From contig CAWHFY010000017.1 in NCBI GenBank assembly GCA_963828755.1, positions 195,232-259,231 of the forward strand: a stretch of 64,000 nucleotides of DNA, given 5' to 3'. Made by a program: the position numbers and the translations under genes. This document shows, in pieces, positions 1-8,182 of the stretch (positions are counted from its first letter, which is position 1; each line of letters opens with the position of its first letter). The stretch comes from WHSW01 sp963828755. GTDB taxonomy: Bacteria; Actinomycetota; Thermoleophilia; Solirubrobacterales; 70-9. Under the pieces are notes generated by a model. That model did not search any database, was not told where the DNA came from, and saw only the letters and a program-made list of their open reading frames with translations.

Positions 1-97
1 CTCCGCTCTCGTGGCCAAGATGTGACAAAGTATAAACAGAAACCATGAACAGAGCTAGAACATCCTCGATTCGCGCCGGCGCCGGATACGGTGAGCG

Positions 98-1096
98 GTG
101 ACCGTGCTCCCCGCCCTTTTCGACCGCTCGCTCGACTGGACCGTCGTCCCGGGGTACAGCCGGTTTGGCTACTCGCTGCGCAGCCGCTTCTGGGATCAGG
201 CGGCCCCGGAGGGACTCGACGGCTGGACGGTGCTCGTCACCGGCGCCGGCTCGGGGATCGGCGCCGCGGCCTGCGAGCAGCTCGCCGCGGCCGGGGCGAC
301 CGTCCACATGCTGGTTCGCAACCGCGAGCGCGGCGAGGACGCCCGCGCCGGGATCGCGGAGCGCACCGGCTCGGACCGGCTCGTCCTCGAGCTGTGCGAC
401 GTCTCGAGCCTCGCCTCGGTGCGCGAGTTCGCCGAGCGATTCACCGCCGAGCAGCCGGAGCTGCACGCGCTGATCAACAACGCGGGGACGATGCCGCCCG
501 AGCGCACCCACACCGAGGAGGGCTTCGAGCTCACGTTCGCCACCAACGTGCTCGGCCCGTTTCTGCTGACCAACCTGTTGCTTGGCTCACTCGAGCGCGG
601 TGCGCCGTCGCGGGTCGTCAACGTCTCCTCCGGCGGCATGTACACGCAGAAGCTCGACGTCGAGGACCCGCAGCTCGAACGGCGCGAGTACGACCCGCCG
701 GCCTTCTACGCGCACACGAAGCGTTGCGAGGTCGTCCTCACCGAGCTCTGGGCCGAGCGCCTGCGCGGCACCGGGGTCAGCGTCCACTCGATGCACCCGG
801 GCTGGGCCGACACGCCCGGCGTTCAGACCTCGCTCCCGCGCTTTCGCAAGCTGATGCGGCCGCTGCTTCGCGACGCCGGGCAGGGCGCCGACACCGCCGT
901 CTGGCTGGCGACCGCGCCCGAGCCGGCGAACCGGTCCGGCCTCTTTTGGCACGACCGCGAGCCGCGGCCGGTGCACCGGGTGCCGTGGACGCGCGAGAGC
1001 GCGGACGAGCGCCAGCGCCTCTGGGCCGAATGCGTGCGGCTCAGCGGCTGGACGGACCACGCCGACCCGGCTGCGATCGGCGAGGCTCGGGCCTGA
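98..1096 (+). CDS. SDR-family oxidoreductase
   Basis: Short-chain dehydrogenase/reductase of 332 residues, probably cytosolic and NAD(P)-dependent. The nucleotide-binding glycine motif TGAGSGIG is at about residues 48-55, NNAG at about 127-130 and the catalytic YxxxK as YAHTK near 205. An N-terminal extension of about 40 residues precedes the Rossmann fold, as in retinol-dehydrogenase/DHRS12-like members. The GTG start lies 5 bases after a TACGGT -10-like hexamer (87-92). The stop overlaps the next start by one base (TGATG), so the SRPBCC gene is co-transcribed. The substrate cannot be read from the sequence. Confidence 0.85.
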   Translation: MTVLPALFDRSLDWTVVPGYSRFGYSLRSRFWDQAAPEGLDGWTVLVTGAGSGIGAAACEQLAAAGATVHMLVRNRERGEDARAGIAERTGSDRLVLELCDVSSLASVREFAERFTAEQPELHALINNAGTMPPERTHTEEGFELTFATNVLGPFLLTNLLLGSLERGAPSRVVNVSSGGMYTQKLDVEDPQLERREYDPPAFYAHTKRCEVVLTELWAERLRGTGVSVHSMHPGWADTPGVQTSLPRFRKLMRPLLRDAGQGADTAVWLATAPEPANRSGLFWHDREPRPVHRVPWTRESADERQRLWAECVRLSGWTDHADPAAIGEARA

Positions 1097-1524
1097 TGGC
1101 CCGCTATGTCGCCACCGTCGACTCCTCGCTGAGCGCGGAGGAGGCCTTCGACTACCTCGCGGACTTCACGTCGGTGACCGAGTGGGACCCGACCGCGGTC
1201 AGCGCCGAGCAGCTCTCCGGGCGCGTCGGCGAGGGCGCCGAGTTCCGGGTCGTCGTCCGGTTCGCCGGCGCCGAGAACGAGTTCGTCTACCGCACGTTGG
1301 AGTTCGTCCGCCCGACCAAGCTCGTGCTCCGCGCGGAGAGCTCGACCGTGGTCTCGCTCGACACGATCACCATCGAGCCGCGGCCGTCGGGCTGTGCGGT
1401 GACCTACGACGCAAAGCTCGACCCGAAGGGCGCGATGAAGCTCGCCGGCCCGGTGCTCGGGCTGCTGTTCAAGCGGCTCGGCGACAACGCGAAGGCCGGC
1501 CTCGAGCGGGAGCTCAACCACTGA
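1096..1524 (+). CDS. SRPBCC-family protein (polyketide cyclase/START-like)
   Basis: A 142-residue protein with the START/Bet v1-like helix-grip pattern: an N-terminal strand with the phrase SAEEAFDYLADF, then alternating strands and a long C-terminal helix (GLERELNH at the end). Such proteins bind hydrophobic ligands in an internal cavity; many are of unknown role. Its ATG overlaps the stop of the upstream SDR gene by one base, so the two products are probably translationally coupled and may act on the same hydrophobic substrate. No catalytic residues can be assigned. Confidence 0.75.
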   Translation: MARYVATVDSSLSAEEAFDYLADFTSVTEWDPTAVSAEQLSGRVGEGAEFRVVVRFAGAENEFVYRTLEFVRPTKLVLRAESSTVVSLDTITIEPRPSGCAVTYDAKLDPKGAMKLAGPVLGLLFKRLGDNAKAGLERELNH

Positions 1525-1591
1525 ACGAGACGTTCACCGCGCGCCCGGATTCACTGGATAGAGTCGCCCCGACGACCTCGATCGAGGAGGG

Positions 1592-2401
1592 ATGATGAGC
1601 GAGCACACCGAGTACGCGCCAGGGACCCCAAGCTGGACCGACAACGCGTCGGCGGACCCGGCCGCCGCGGCCACCTTCTACTCAGGCCTGTTCGGCTGGC
1701 AGACCGAGAACCGGATGCCGGCCGACAGCGACGGCGAGTACCACATGGCGACTCTACGCGGCAAGGACGTCGCGGCCTTGGGCTCGAACCCGATGCCGGG
1801 AGCGCCGGCGAGCTGGAACACCTACATCACCGTGGCCTCGGCTGACGATGCCGCGGGAGCGGTCAAGGACGCGGGCGGTCAGGTGATGATGGAGCCGTTC
1901 GACGTGATGGATGCCGGCAGGATGGCTGTCTGCGCCGACCCCGCCGGTGCGGCCTTCATGGTCTGGGAGCCGCGTGAAAGCATCGGCGCCGAGCTCGTCA
2001 ACGAGCCCGGAACGCTGTCGTGGAACGAGCTCGCAACCGGTGACGTCGAGGGCTCGAAGCGCTTCTACGGCGAGGTCTTCGGCTGGCAGACGAGCACGAT
2101 GGAGTTCGGCGAAGGCGAGTACACGATCTGGCACCCGGAGGGAGTCGAACCGGCGACCGGCCCGCAGGAAGAGGGCGGCAACGGGATCGGCGGCATGCTG
2201 TCGAACCAGGCCTGGCCCGAGGGGACGCCGTCGTTCTGGCTGACCTACTTCAACGTCGAGGACACCGACGCCGCCGTCGCCAAGGCGGAGGAGCTCGGGG
2301 CCGCGGTCGCCGCGCCGGCCTTCGACGCCGAGGGCGTCGGGCGGATCGCCGTGCTCACAGACCCGCAGGGCGCCACTTTCGCAGTGATCCAGATGTCCTA
2401 G
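1592..2401 (+). CDS. Two-domain VOC (glyoxalase/bleomycin-resistance fold) protein
   Basis: 269 residues made of two VOC modules, about 10-125 and 135-265. Both open with the same pattern, (P/L)SW then DPAAAATFYSGLFGW or DVEGSKRFYGEVFGW, and both end with GRIAVLTDPQGATFAVI-like strands, so the protein is an internal duplication. VOC proteins bind a divalent metal and act as lyases, dioxygenases or binding proteins; the substrate here is unknown. AGGAGG lies just upstream of two adjacent ATG codons (1592 and 1595), and the second has the better spacing. The gene converges on the cold-shock gene across a shared hairpin. Confidence 0.8.
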   Translation: MMSEHTEYAPGTPSWTDNASADPAAAATFYSGLFGWQTENRMPADSDGEYHMATLRGKDVAALGSNPMPGAPASWNTYITVASADDAAGAVKDAGGQVMMEPFDVMDAGRMAVCADPAGAAFMVWEPRESIGAELVNEPGTLSWNELATGDVEGSKRFYGEVFGWQTSTMEFGEGEYTIWHPEGVEPATGPQEEGGNGIGGMLSNQAWPEGTPSFWLTYFNVEDTDAAVAKAEELGAAVAAPAFDAEGVGRIAVLTDPQGATFAVIQMS

Positions 2402-2409
2402 AACGCAAA

Positions 2410-2435
2410 GAGGGGCGGCGCAAGCGCCGCCCCTC
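2410..2435. terminator. Hairpin between convergent genes
   Basis: Perfect GC-rich inverted repeat, GAGGGGCGGCG pairing with CGCCGCCCCTC around a CAAG loop. It lies between the stops of the VOC gene (+) and the cold-shock gene (-). A short T-rich stretch follows only on the minus strand (CTTTGCGTT), so it probably terminates the cold-shock transcript best and may work in both directions. Confidence 0.7.
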
Positions 2436-2457
2436 GAAAGCTCGGATGAGTCCGGGC

Positions 2458-2655
2458 TTAGATGGTGCGCACGTTGACCGCGCGCGGGCCCTTGTCGCTC
2501 TCCTCGGACTCGAACTCGACCTTCGCGCCGTCGGCGAGGGCGCCTCCGCCCTCGACCTGGCTCTGATGGACGAAGAGATCGCGACCGGCGTCATCGGGGG
2601 TGATGAAGCCGAAGCCCTTCTCGTGGTTGAACCACTTGACTGTGCCTGATGCCAT
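2458..2655 (-). CDS. CspA-family cold-shock protein
   Basis: A 65-residue single cold-shock domain that binds single-stranded nucleic acid and acts as an RNA chaperone. RNP1 is seen as KGFGFI (about residues 13-18) and RNP2 as DLFVHQS (about 26-32); the opening GTVKWFN is typical. Length matches the family (65-70 residues). AGGAGG precedes the ATG. The gene stands alone and ends at the strong hairpin at 2410-2435. Confidence 0.95.
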   Translation of the reverse strand: MASGTVKWFNHEKGFGFITPDDAGRDLFVHQSQVEGGGALADGAKVEFESEESDKGPRAVNVRTI

Positions 2656-2809
2656 CGTTCCTCCTGGGAACTCGGGTGCTCGCGGTACGAAGGAACCCAG
2701 GAAGGACGCCTCGGACTGCTACGCACGTTTGTACTCCTGTACTCCGCGGGAGCGTAGCTGCTGAGGCGCCGTCGCGGGGTTGCGACCCACTGAGCTGCGC
2801 CGTAGCGGA

Positions 2810-2815
2810 TAGGTT
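2810..2815 (+). promoter_or_regulatory. -10 element of a leaderless promoter
   Basis: TAGGTT ends 7 bases before the ATG at 2823 and no ribosome-binding site is present. This supports the start at 2823 rather than longer upstream alternatives. Confidence 0.6.
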
Positions 2816-2822
2816 GAGCTCG

Positions 2823-4136
2823 ATGCCCGAGTTGCTAACCGCCGCCGACGCCGCCGCCCGAGTCAACCCCGCCGACGCGCTCGGGATCCCGCTCGGCCCT
2901 GGCCAGCCGCCGCAGTTCCTCGCGGCGCTCGGCGACCGCGACGACTGGACCGAGCTGCGCATCTACGGCGCCCTTGCGCTCGCCTGGAGCGAGGCGTACA
3001 TGCACCCGAACGTGCACTACCTGTCGGGCTTCTTCGGCCCGGTCGAGCGCACCCTGCGTGATTCGGGCGCCAACATTTCCTTCGCCCCTGCGGACTTTCG
3101 CCGCTTCGAGCCGCTGCTCGAGGCCGAGGCGCCGCGCGTAATGGCGACGGTCGCCACCCCGGCAGATGCCGACGGCTGGTGCAGCCTCTCGCTGCACGCC
3201 GGCGGCACCCTGAAGGAGCTGTTTCGCGCCGGCGAGGATCCCTCGCGCCTGCTCGTCGTCGAGACGTCGCCCTCCTTCCCGCGCACCAGCGGGATCGCGC
3301 CGGAGCATCGCCACGCGATCCACCTCGACCAGATCGACATCGTGATCGAGTCGGACGCGAAGCCGCTCGAGCTCCCCGAGCCGGAGCCCGGCGAGATCGA
3401 CGCCGCGATCGCCGAGCACGCGCGCGCCTTCATCGACGACGGGGCGACCCTGCAGACCGGGATCGGCGCGATCCCGTCCGCCATCGTCGCGCGGCTCGCC
3501 GACGGCGACGGCGGCGACTACGGCATCCACTCGGAGATGTTCACGAACGGGCTCATGCGCCTGCACGAGGCGGGCAAGGTCACCAACCGCAAGGGCCTCT
3601 ACGACGGGGTCTCGATCGTGACCTTCGCCGCCGGCTCCGCGCGGCTTTACGAGTGGCTCGACGGCAACGACGAGGTCGCCTTCCTCCCGGTCGAGATCGT
3701 CAACTCACCGGAGCTGATCGGGCGCAACCGGCGCATGGTCACGATCAATGCGGCGATCGGGGTCGACGTCCACGGCCAGGTGGTCGCCGACACGATCCAC
3801 GGTAGCCAGTACTCCGGTATCGGCGGCCACGAGGACTTCATCGCCGGCGCCGCGCTCTCGCTCGAGGACCGCGCGCTGATCTGCCTGCCGTCGACCGTCA
3901 CGCTTGGGGGCGAGCGCAGCTCGCGGATCGTCCCCTGGTTCGAGGCCGGCAGCGTGATCACGACCCCGCGTCACCAGGTCGACGTGATCGTCACCGAATA
4001 CGGGGCCGCCGAGCTCCAGGGCCTGACCGTGCACCAGCGCGGCCTCGCGCTCGCCGAGATCGCCCATCCAGACTTTCGCGACGAGCTGCGCGAGGCGGCG
4101 CTGCGCGCCTCACACGGACGCTCGGCGGTCGGCTGA
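2823..4136 (+). CDS. Acetyl-CoA hydrolase/4-hydroxybutyrate CoA-transferase family
   Basis: 437 residues, the usual length for this family of CoA-transferases, which move CoA between acyl groups through a glutamyl-CoA thioester. The likely catalytic glutamate is E238 in GIHSEMF. The glycine-rich GIGGHEDF segment and C-terminal VTEYGAAELQGLT are family hallmarks. The reading frame is open further upstream, but the leaderless -10 and the N-terminus PELLTAADAAARV support the ATG at 2823. Acceptor specificity cannot be told from sequence. Confidence 0.85.
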   Translation: MPELLTAADAAARVNPADALGIPLGPGQPPQFLAALGDRDDWTELRIYGALALAWSEAYMHPNVHYLSGFFGPVERTLRDSGANISFAPADFRRFEPLLEAEAPRVMATVATPADADGWCSLSLHAGGTLKELFRAGEDPSRLLVVETSPSFPRTSGIAPEHRHAIHLDQIDIVIESDAKPLELPEPEPGEIDAAIAEHARAFIDDGATLQTGIGAIPSAIVARLADGDGGDYGIHSEMFTNGLMRLHEAGKVTNRKGLYDGVSIVTFAAGSARLYEWLDGNDEVAFLPVEIVNSPELIGRNRRMVTINAAIGVDVHGQVVADTIHGSQYSGIGGHEDFIAGAALSLEDRALICLPSTVTLGGERSSRIVPWFEAGSVITTPRHQVDVIVTEYGAAELQGLTVHQRGLALAEIAHPDFRDELREAALRASHGRSAVG

Positions 4137-4141
4137 CCCGC

Positions 4142-4235
4142 GCGAACAGGTTGCCGCCGAGGATCGCGGTGAGGCCGAGGTCGTGCGCGCCCGGCCCGCG
4201 GCCGAGACGCGGTCGTCGCTGACGCCGACGTTCAT
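4142..4235 (-). pseudogene. N-terminal remnant of a small actinobacterial protein
   Basis: An ATG at 4235 overlaps the stop of the upstream DUF892 gene by four bases (ATGA), the usual sign of a real next gene. The frame begins MNVGVSDD; after a one-base shift it continues AHDLGLTAILGGNLFARV, which resembles the start of uncharacterised proteins common in this group (from memory, not searched). The similarity stops where the DNA enters the end of the CoA-transferase gene, so only about 30 codons remain. Function unknown. Confidence 0.4.
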
Positions 4236-4819
4236 CGGCTCGCCGCCTTCGCGCGACGGCGCCCGCTCGCGCGACGGCGCGCCGGCGCCTTGCGCTCGCT
4301 CGCCGGGACCTCTTCCTTGACGACCGCCTTGGTCAGCACCGGGATCTGTTTCGCCAGGAAGCTCGCCATCCGCTCCTCGTCGCGGCGGATCGCACGAGCG
4401 AGCTTCGCCGTCTCGTCGTCGCCGACGCTCTCCGCGAGCGCCTCGATCGCGGTGTAGGTGGCGATCTCCTCGTGCTCGTTGAAGTACTCGGTCTTCGCGT
4501 TCTTGAGCATCTTCTCGGCATCGCCGGTGCCGCGGACCATGTGCAGGGGCCCCTTGGCGAGCGACTTCGCCTTGACGACCGCCGGGCCGGCGACCCTCTC
4601 CGCAAGCGCGGGGCCGGAGCCGCTGATCTTCTTGATCCGGCGCTCGAGCTCGCGCGCGTGTGCCTTCGTCTCCTTCAGGTGCTCCTTGAGGCGCTTCTTG
4701 TAAGGCGGCCTGGTGGTCATTGCGATGTGCGCCTGCAGCGCCGTCTCGAGTTCCTTCTCCTTGCCGTAAGCCTCGCTCAGGTACTGCACGAGCTTCGTCT
4801 GGGTAACCGTGTCAGCCAT
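4232..4819 (-). CDS. DUF892 ferritin-like protein (YciE/YciF type)
   Basis: 195 residues, mostly helical, with the ferritin-like four-helix pattern: LVQYLSEAYGKEKELE at the start, NEHEEIATYTAIEALAE in the middle and RAIRRDEERMASFL later, supplying Glu/His ligands for a di-iron-type site. The family is linked to stress responses. The last 25 residues are a Lys/Arg/Ala tail that could bind nucleic acid. The start is fixed by AAAGGAG 8 bases before the ATG; an upstream in-frame start would lack this. It is divergent from the ZIP transporter gene. Confidence 0.8.
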   Translation of the reverse strand: MADTVTQTKLVQYLSEAYGKEKELETALQAHIAMTTRPPYKKRLKEHLKETKAHARELERRIKKISGSGPALAERVAGPAVVKAKSLAKGPLHMVRGTGDAEKMLKNAKTEYFNEHEEIATYTAIEALAESVGDDETAKLARAIRRDEERMASFLAKQIPVLTKAVVKEEVPASERKAPARRRASGRRRAKAASR

Positions 4820-4891
4820 GTTGTTCGCTCCTTTGTCGTGAACTGACCGAGTACCCGGCTTGCCGACCGACAAGCTCGACAGACTCGGCGC

Positions 4892-5596
4892 GTGCTCGAA
4901 GCGGCGCTCTGGGGTCTGTTCGGCGGGATGGCGCTGGTGGTCGGCGCGCTGATCGCGCTCGTGCCTCGCCGCTCGTTCCCGGATCGCGCGGTCGGCTTCG
5001 TCATGGCGTTCGGGGCCGGGGTCCTGATCAGCGCCGTGGCCTTCGACCTCACGGAGGAGGCGATCACGATCGGCGGGGGCCTCGCGGCCGCGCTCGGGCT
5101 CGGCGCCGGAGCGCTCACGTATTTCGGCGGCGACAAGCTCATCGACCGCGGCGGCTCCGATGAGGGCGGCGATGACCCGCAGGGCATCGTGCTCGGCGCG
5201 CTACTCGACGGCATCCCCGAGTCAGCCGCGATCGGTCTGACCCTGCTCTCGGGCGGCGGCGTCAGCGTCTCGTTCATCGCCGCGGTATTCATCTCCAACC
5301 TACCCGAGTCGATCGCCGCATCGGCCGAGCTCGAGCCCAAGCACTCGCGGCGCTGGATCCTCGGCCTCTGGCTGGTGATCGCGCTCGCGTCGGCGGTCGC
5401 CGCCGGGCTCGGCTACCAACTGCTCGGCGGCGCCTCCGACGAGGTCGTCGCCTTCGTCAAGGCGTTCGCCGGGGGCGCAATCCTGTGCATGCTCACCGAC
5501 ACGATGGTCCCCGACGCGCTGCGTAAGGCGGGCACCAGCGTCGGGCTGGTGACCGTCCTCGGCTTCGCGCTCGCGGCGCTGCTGTCGACCGCCTAA
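4892..5596 (+). CDS. ZIP-family metal transporter
   Basis: 234 residues with about seven to eight hydrophobic segments. The ZIP metal-pathway motifs are seen as LDGIPESAAIG in helix IV and SNLPESIAAS in helix V, with D/N in place of the more common histidines. Likely role: divalent metal (Zn, Fe or Mn) transport across the inner membrane. GTG start. Its stop overlaps the stop of the convergent SDR gene by four bases. The divergent DUF892 ferritin-like gene suggests a link to metal storage, which is inference. Confidence 0.8.
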   Translation: MLEAALWGLFGGMALVVGALIALVPRRSFPDRAVGFVMAFGAGVLISAVAFDLTEEAITIGGGLAAALGLGAGALTYFGGDKLIDRGGSDEGGDDPQGIVLGALLDGIPESAAIGLTLLSGGGVSVSFIAAVFISNLPESIAASAELEPKHSRRWILGLWLVIALASAVAAGLGYQLLGGASDEVVAFVKAFAGGAILCMLTDTMVPDALRKAGTSVGLVTVLGFALAALLSTA

Positions 5597-6486
5597 CCGG
5601 CGGTCTCGGCCTTCTCGCTCTGCTCGTCGGCCCCGGGCTCGCGCCCCGGCTCCGAGTGCGCCGCCCGGTCCTCGTAGTTGGCGCGGGCGTTCGGGTCGGC
5701 CTCGGCCAGCACCTTGTCCGCCTTCAGCATCCGCCCCACGCTCTCGCGGGCGCCGCGCGGCAGCAGGGTCATGAACTTGTAGATCCCGACGCTCTCGCGG
5801 GGGACGAAGACGTCGAACTTCGGTCGCTCGAGCGCGTTGACGATCGCGTCGGCGACGTCCTCGGGCTGCAACACCTTGATCGCGCGCGTCTCGGGCAGAC
5901 CGGAGCCGAGCTCGGTGTTGACGACGGCCGGCATCACGCAGGAGACCTCGATCCCGCTGCCGCGGAGCTCGGCGCGGACCGCCTCCGAGACGCCGACGAC
6001 GAAGTGCTTGGTGCCGCAGTAGGTGGCGCCCCCGGGGAACCCGGTCTTGCCCGCCTGTGAAGCGATGTTGACGAGGTGCCCGCTGCCGCGACGCTGCATC
6101 CGCGGCAGCGCCAGCTTCATCCCGTACATGACCCCGTGCACGTTGATGTCGACCATCCGCTGCGCCGTCGCATCATCCTCTTCGACGAACTTGCCGAGCG
6201 GCATGATCCCGGCGTTGTTGATCAACACGTCGAGCGAGCCGAGACGCTCCTCGACCTGGTCGAGAAAGCCCTCGAACGAGTCGCGGCGGGTGACGTCGAG
6301 CTCCAGCGCCAGCGTGTCGCCGCCGATTTCGGCGGCGGTCTGCTCGGCGAGCTCACGGTCGAGGTCGCCGATCGCCACCTTCGCGCCCTTGAGCACCAGT
6401 GCTCTCGCGGTTGCCTTGCCGATCCCCCGGGCCCCACCCGTGATCGCGACGATCCTGCCCCTCAGCGAGAGCGGTTGGCGTGCCAT
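5593..6486 (-). CDS. SDR-family oxidoreductase
   Basis: 297 residues; classical SDR with TGGARGIG at about 15-22, NNAG at about 90-93 and the active-site pair YCGTK near 160. A charged tail (about residues 270-297, rich in E, A, D, R) follows the fold. A GAGGAGG-type site precedes the ATG. The gene is divergent from the small tandem paralogues at 6594, with a palindromic operator in the shared region. Substrate unknown. Confidence 0.85.
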   Translation of the reverse strand: MARQPLSLRGRIVAITGGARGIGKATARALVLKGAKVAIGDLDRELAEQTAAEIGGDTLALELDVTRRDSFEGFLDQVEERLGSLDVLINNAGIMPLGKFVEEDDATAQRMVDINVHGVMYGMKLALPRMQRRGSGHLVNIASQAGKTGFPGGATYCGTKHFVVGVSEAVRAELRGSGIEVSCVMPAVVNTELGSGLPETRAIKVLQPEDVADAIVNALERPKFDVFVPRESVGIYKFMTLLPRGARESVGRMLKADKVLAEADPNARANYEDRAAHSEPGREPGADEQSEKAETAG

Positions 6487-6557
6487 GCTCGGTTCCTCCT
6501 CATCGATTGCTCCGCCAGCCTAACAATCGGTTCGTCCGTGCTATCTTGCGCTCAGCA

Positions 6558-6582
6558 TTTGTCTACTAAATCGCTAGACAAA
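6558..6582. promoter_or_regulatory. Palindromic operator
   Basis: Perfect 8-bp inverted repeat TTTGTCTA / TAGACAAA separated by 9 bases, ending at the AAGGAG ribosome-binding site of the gene at 6594. Half-site spacing (17 bp centre to centre) fits a dimeric helix-turn-helix repressor. It can control the small-protein pair and possibly the divergent SDR gene. The regulator is not identified. Confidence 0.6.
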
Positions 6583-6593
6583 GGAGATTGGCG

Positions 6594-6815
6594 ATGTTGA
6601 ACGGCAACGGGGCACTGGACACCTCGACCCACCGGCTCTTCGACCGGGTCCAGAGCGAGCTCGCGTCGCGGCGCTTCGAGATCCTCGCCGACGCGGTCGG
6701 TGAACATGAAGTGCGCGCCGGCCGGTTCACCAGCGGCCCACTCCCCCACGACCAAGCGCTCTACCGCCGCCTGCGCGAGATCGTCCACGCCCACCGCGGA
6801 GGCGCGGCTCGATGA
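6594..6815 (+). CDS. Small protein, paralogue of its neighbour
   Basis: 73 residues, soluble, not recognised. AAGGAG lies 7 bases before the ATG at 6594; a TTG two codons earlier is less likely. Residues 37-65 (EHEVRAG...PLPHDQALYRRLREIV) align with residues 38-66 of the next protein (NHESAAG...PADHELYRTLTTLE), sharing the pattern HExxAG...P..D..LYR.L. Its stop overlaps the next start by four bases. The conserved His/Glu and D..LYR suggest a small interaction domain; function unknown. Confidence 0.65.
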   Translation: MLNGNGALDTSTHRLFDRVQSELASRRFEILADAVGEHEVRAGRFTSGPLPHDQALYRRLREIVHAHRGGAAR

Positions 6816-7033
6816 GCCCGGCGCTCGTCCAGCCGCCGACTGAGGAGCAGCCCGCGCTCGGCGGCGGGCTGGCATCGCCCGAAGCGAACGCTCCGTTCGT
6901 GGAGCTCGCGGCGGCGATCCGCAACCACGAGTCCGCCGCCGGGCACGCGGCGGTACCGAAGCGGCCCGCCGACCACGAGCTGTATCGGACCCTGACCACG
7001 CTCGAGCAGTTCGACGAGCAAGAGTCGCGCTAG
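6812..7033 (+). CDS. Small protein, second copy of the pair
   Basis: 73 residues, the same length as the upstream gene, with which it overlaps by ATGA. The N-terminal half is rich in Pro/Gly/Ala and looks disordered; the C-terminal half carries the shared HExxAG...P..D.ELYRTL motif. The tandem arrangement, equal length and common motif indicate duplication followed by divergence. No known family recognised. Confidence 0.6.
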   Translation: MSPALVQPPTEEQPALGGGLASPEANAPFVELAAAIRNHESAAGHAAVPKRPADHELYRTLTTLEQFDEQESR

Positions 7034-7046
7034 GGACTGAGCCGCG

Positions 7047-7940
7047 CTAGAGGCCGCGGAACAGCCGGCCGAGCGGGCGCCGCTCGATCGCATTCGTACG
7101 CTCGCACTCGGCGGCCGCGTCGCGCAGGTCGCCGCCGTCGCAGCGGTCGTCGCCGGGGCCGCCGTCGAGCTTGTCGAAGCCATCGCCGCCGGAGAGATCG
7201 TCGTCGCCGAGCTGGCCGTAGAGCTCATCGTCGTTGCCGTCGCCGAGGATCGTGTCGCCGCCGCCGGCGCCGTAGAGCTTGTCGTCGCCGGAGAGGCGCT
7301 CGCCGCCGCGGATGAAGTCGGCGGCCTCGGAGCCGTAGATGACGTCGTCGTTGCCCCCGCCGTCCATGAGCGCGGGGGCGACGCCGGGCGTCTTCGTGCT
7401 CAGAACGTCGTCGTGGGTGAATCCGAGCAGCGTGTCGGCGCCGCCCGCGACGATCACGTCGTCGTTGAACCCGCCGTTGAGGATGTCGATGCCGTCGTCG
7501 ACCACCTCGCCGCCCGACATCCCGTAGCCGAAGATCCGATCGTCGCCGGCCGAGCCGAGCACCTTGTCGTCGCCGGGGCCCGGGAAGATCGTGTCGTTCT
7601 CCTCCTCGCCGTAGATGATGTCGTCGCCGGGGCCCCCGTAGAGCTTGTCGGCGCTGCGACCTCCGCAGAGGACATCGTTGCCCTGGCCGCCCTCCACGAC
7701 GTCGTTGTCGCGGCCGCCGTTCAGCAGGTCGTTGCCGGCGCGGCCGATCAAATGGTCCTTGCCGCGCAACCCGGTGACGCTGTCGCGGCTGTTGGTGCCG
7801 ACCCAGTTGTTCTTGCTGTCGTCGAGGCGCTCGTGGCCCTTGAGACAGATCGGCGCCTCCTGGGCCGAGGCGGCGCCGGGCAGCGCCAGCGCCGCGGCAA
7901 GCGCCACGAGCGCGGGCATGGTGAAGCGTCGATGCGGCAT
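7047..7940 (-). CDS. Secreted RTX (calcium-binding nonapeptide) repeat protein
   Basis: 297 residues. A signal peptide (hydrophobic run PALVALAAALALPGAASA, predicted cleavage after ASA) is followed by glycine/aspartate nonapeptides of the GGxGxDxhx type from about residue 58 to 270 (for example GGPGDDIIYG, GGDGFDKLDGGPGDD). These fold into a calcium-loaded beta-roll outside the cell. There is no enzyme domain, so it is a repeat-only exoprotein. The conserved C-terminus IERRPLGRLFRGL recurs in a decayed copy just upstream at 7973-8047. Confidence 0.85.
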   Translation of the reverse strand: MPHRRFTMPALVALAAALALPGAASAQEAPICLKGHERLDDSKNNWVGTNSRDSVTGLRGKDHLIGRAGNDLLNGGRDNDVVEGGQGNDVLCGGRSADKLYGGPGDDIIYGEEENDTIFPGPGDDKVLGSAGDDRIFGYGMSGGEVVDDGIDILNGGFNDDVIVAGGADTLLGFTHDDVLSTKTPGVAPALMDGGGNDDVIYGSEAADFIRGGERLSGDDKLYGAGGGDTILGDGNDDELYGQLGDDDLSGGDGFDKLDGGPGDDRCDGGDLRDAAAECERTNAIERRPLGRLFRGL

Positions 7941-7972
7941 CGGTCTATCTATCGGGCGAGGTCGGCTTTTCT

Positions 7973-8047
7973 TTAAAGACCGCGGAACAGACGGGCAAAC
8001 GGACGACGCTCGATCGAGGTCTCATGTTCGCAGGCGACGCCGTCGTC
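7973..8047 (-). pseudogene. Decayed C-terminus of a second RTX-type gene
   Basis: Read on the minus strand this encodes DGVACEHETSIERRPFARLFRGL followed by TAA, closely matching the end of the intact RTX protein (AAAECERTNAIERRPLGRLFRGL). An in-frame TAG at 8048-8050 blocks it upstream. It is the tail of a former tandem duplicate. Confidence 0.7.
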
Positions 8048-8182
8048 CTAGCGCCAGTGCCCGCCTAGCACCGTTCACGGGTGCCGCCCCCCACCACCGC
8101 GACGCACCCTAGCGAACGCAATGCTCGGCGGCGAGCGTAATCGATCGCCCATCGCCCGGCGCCGGTAGCCTGCGCGACGACG

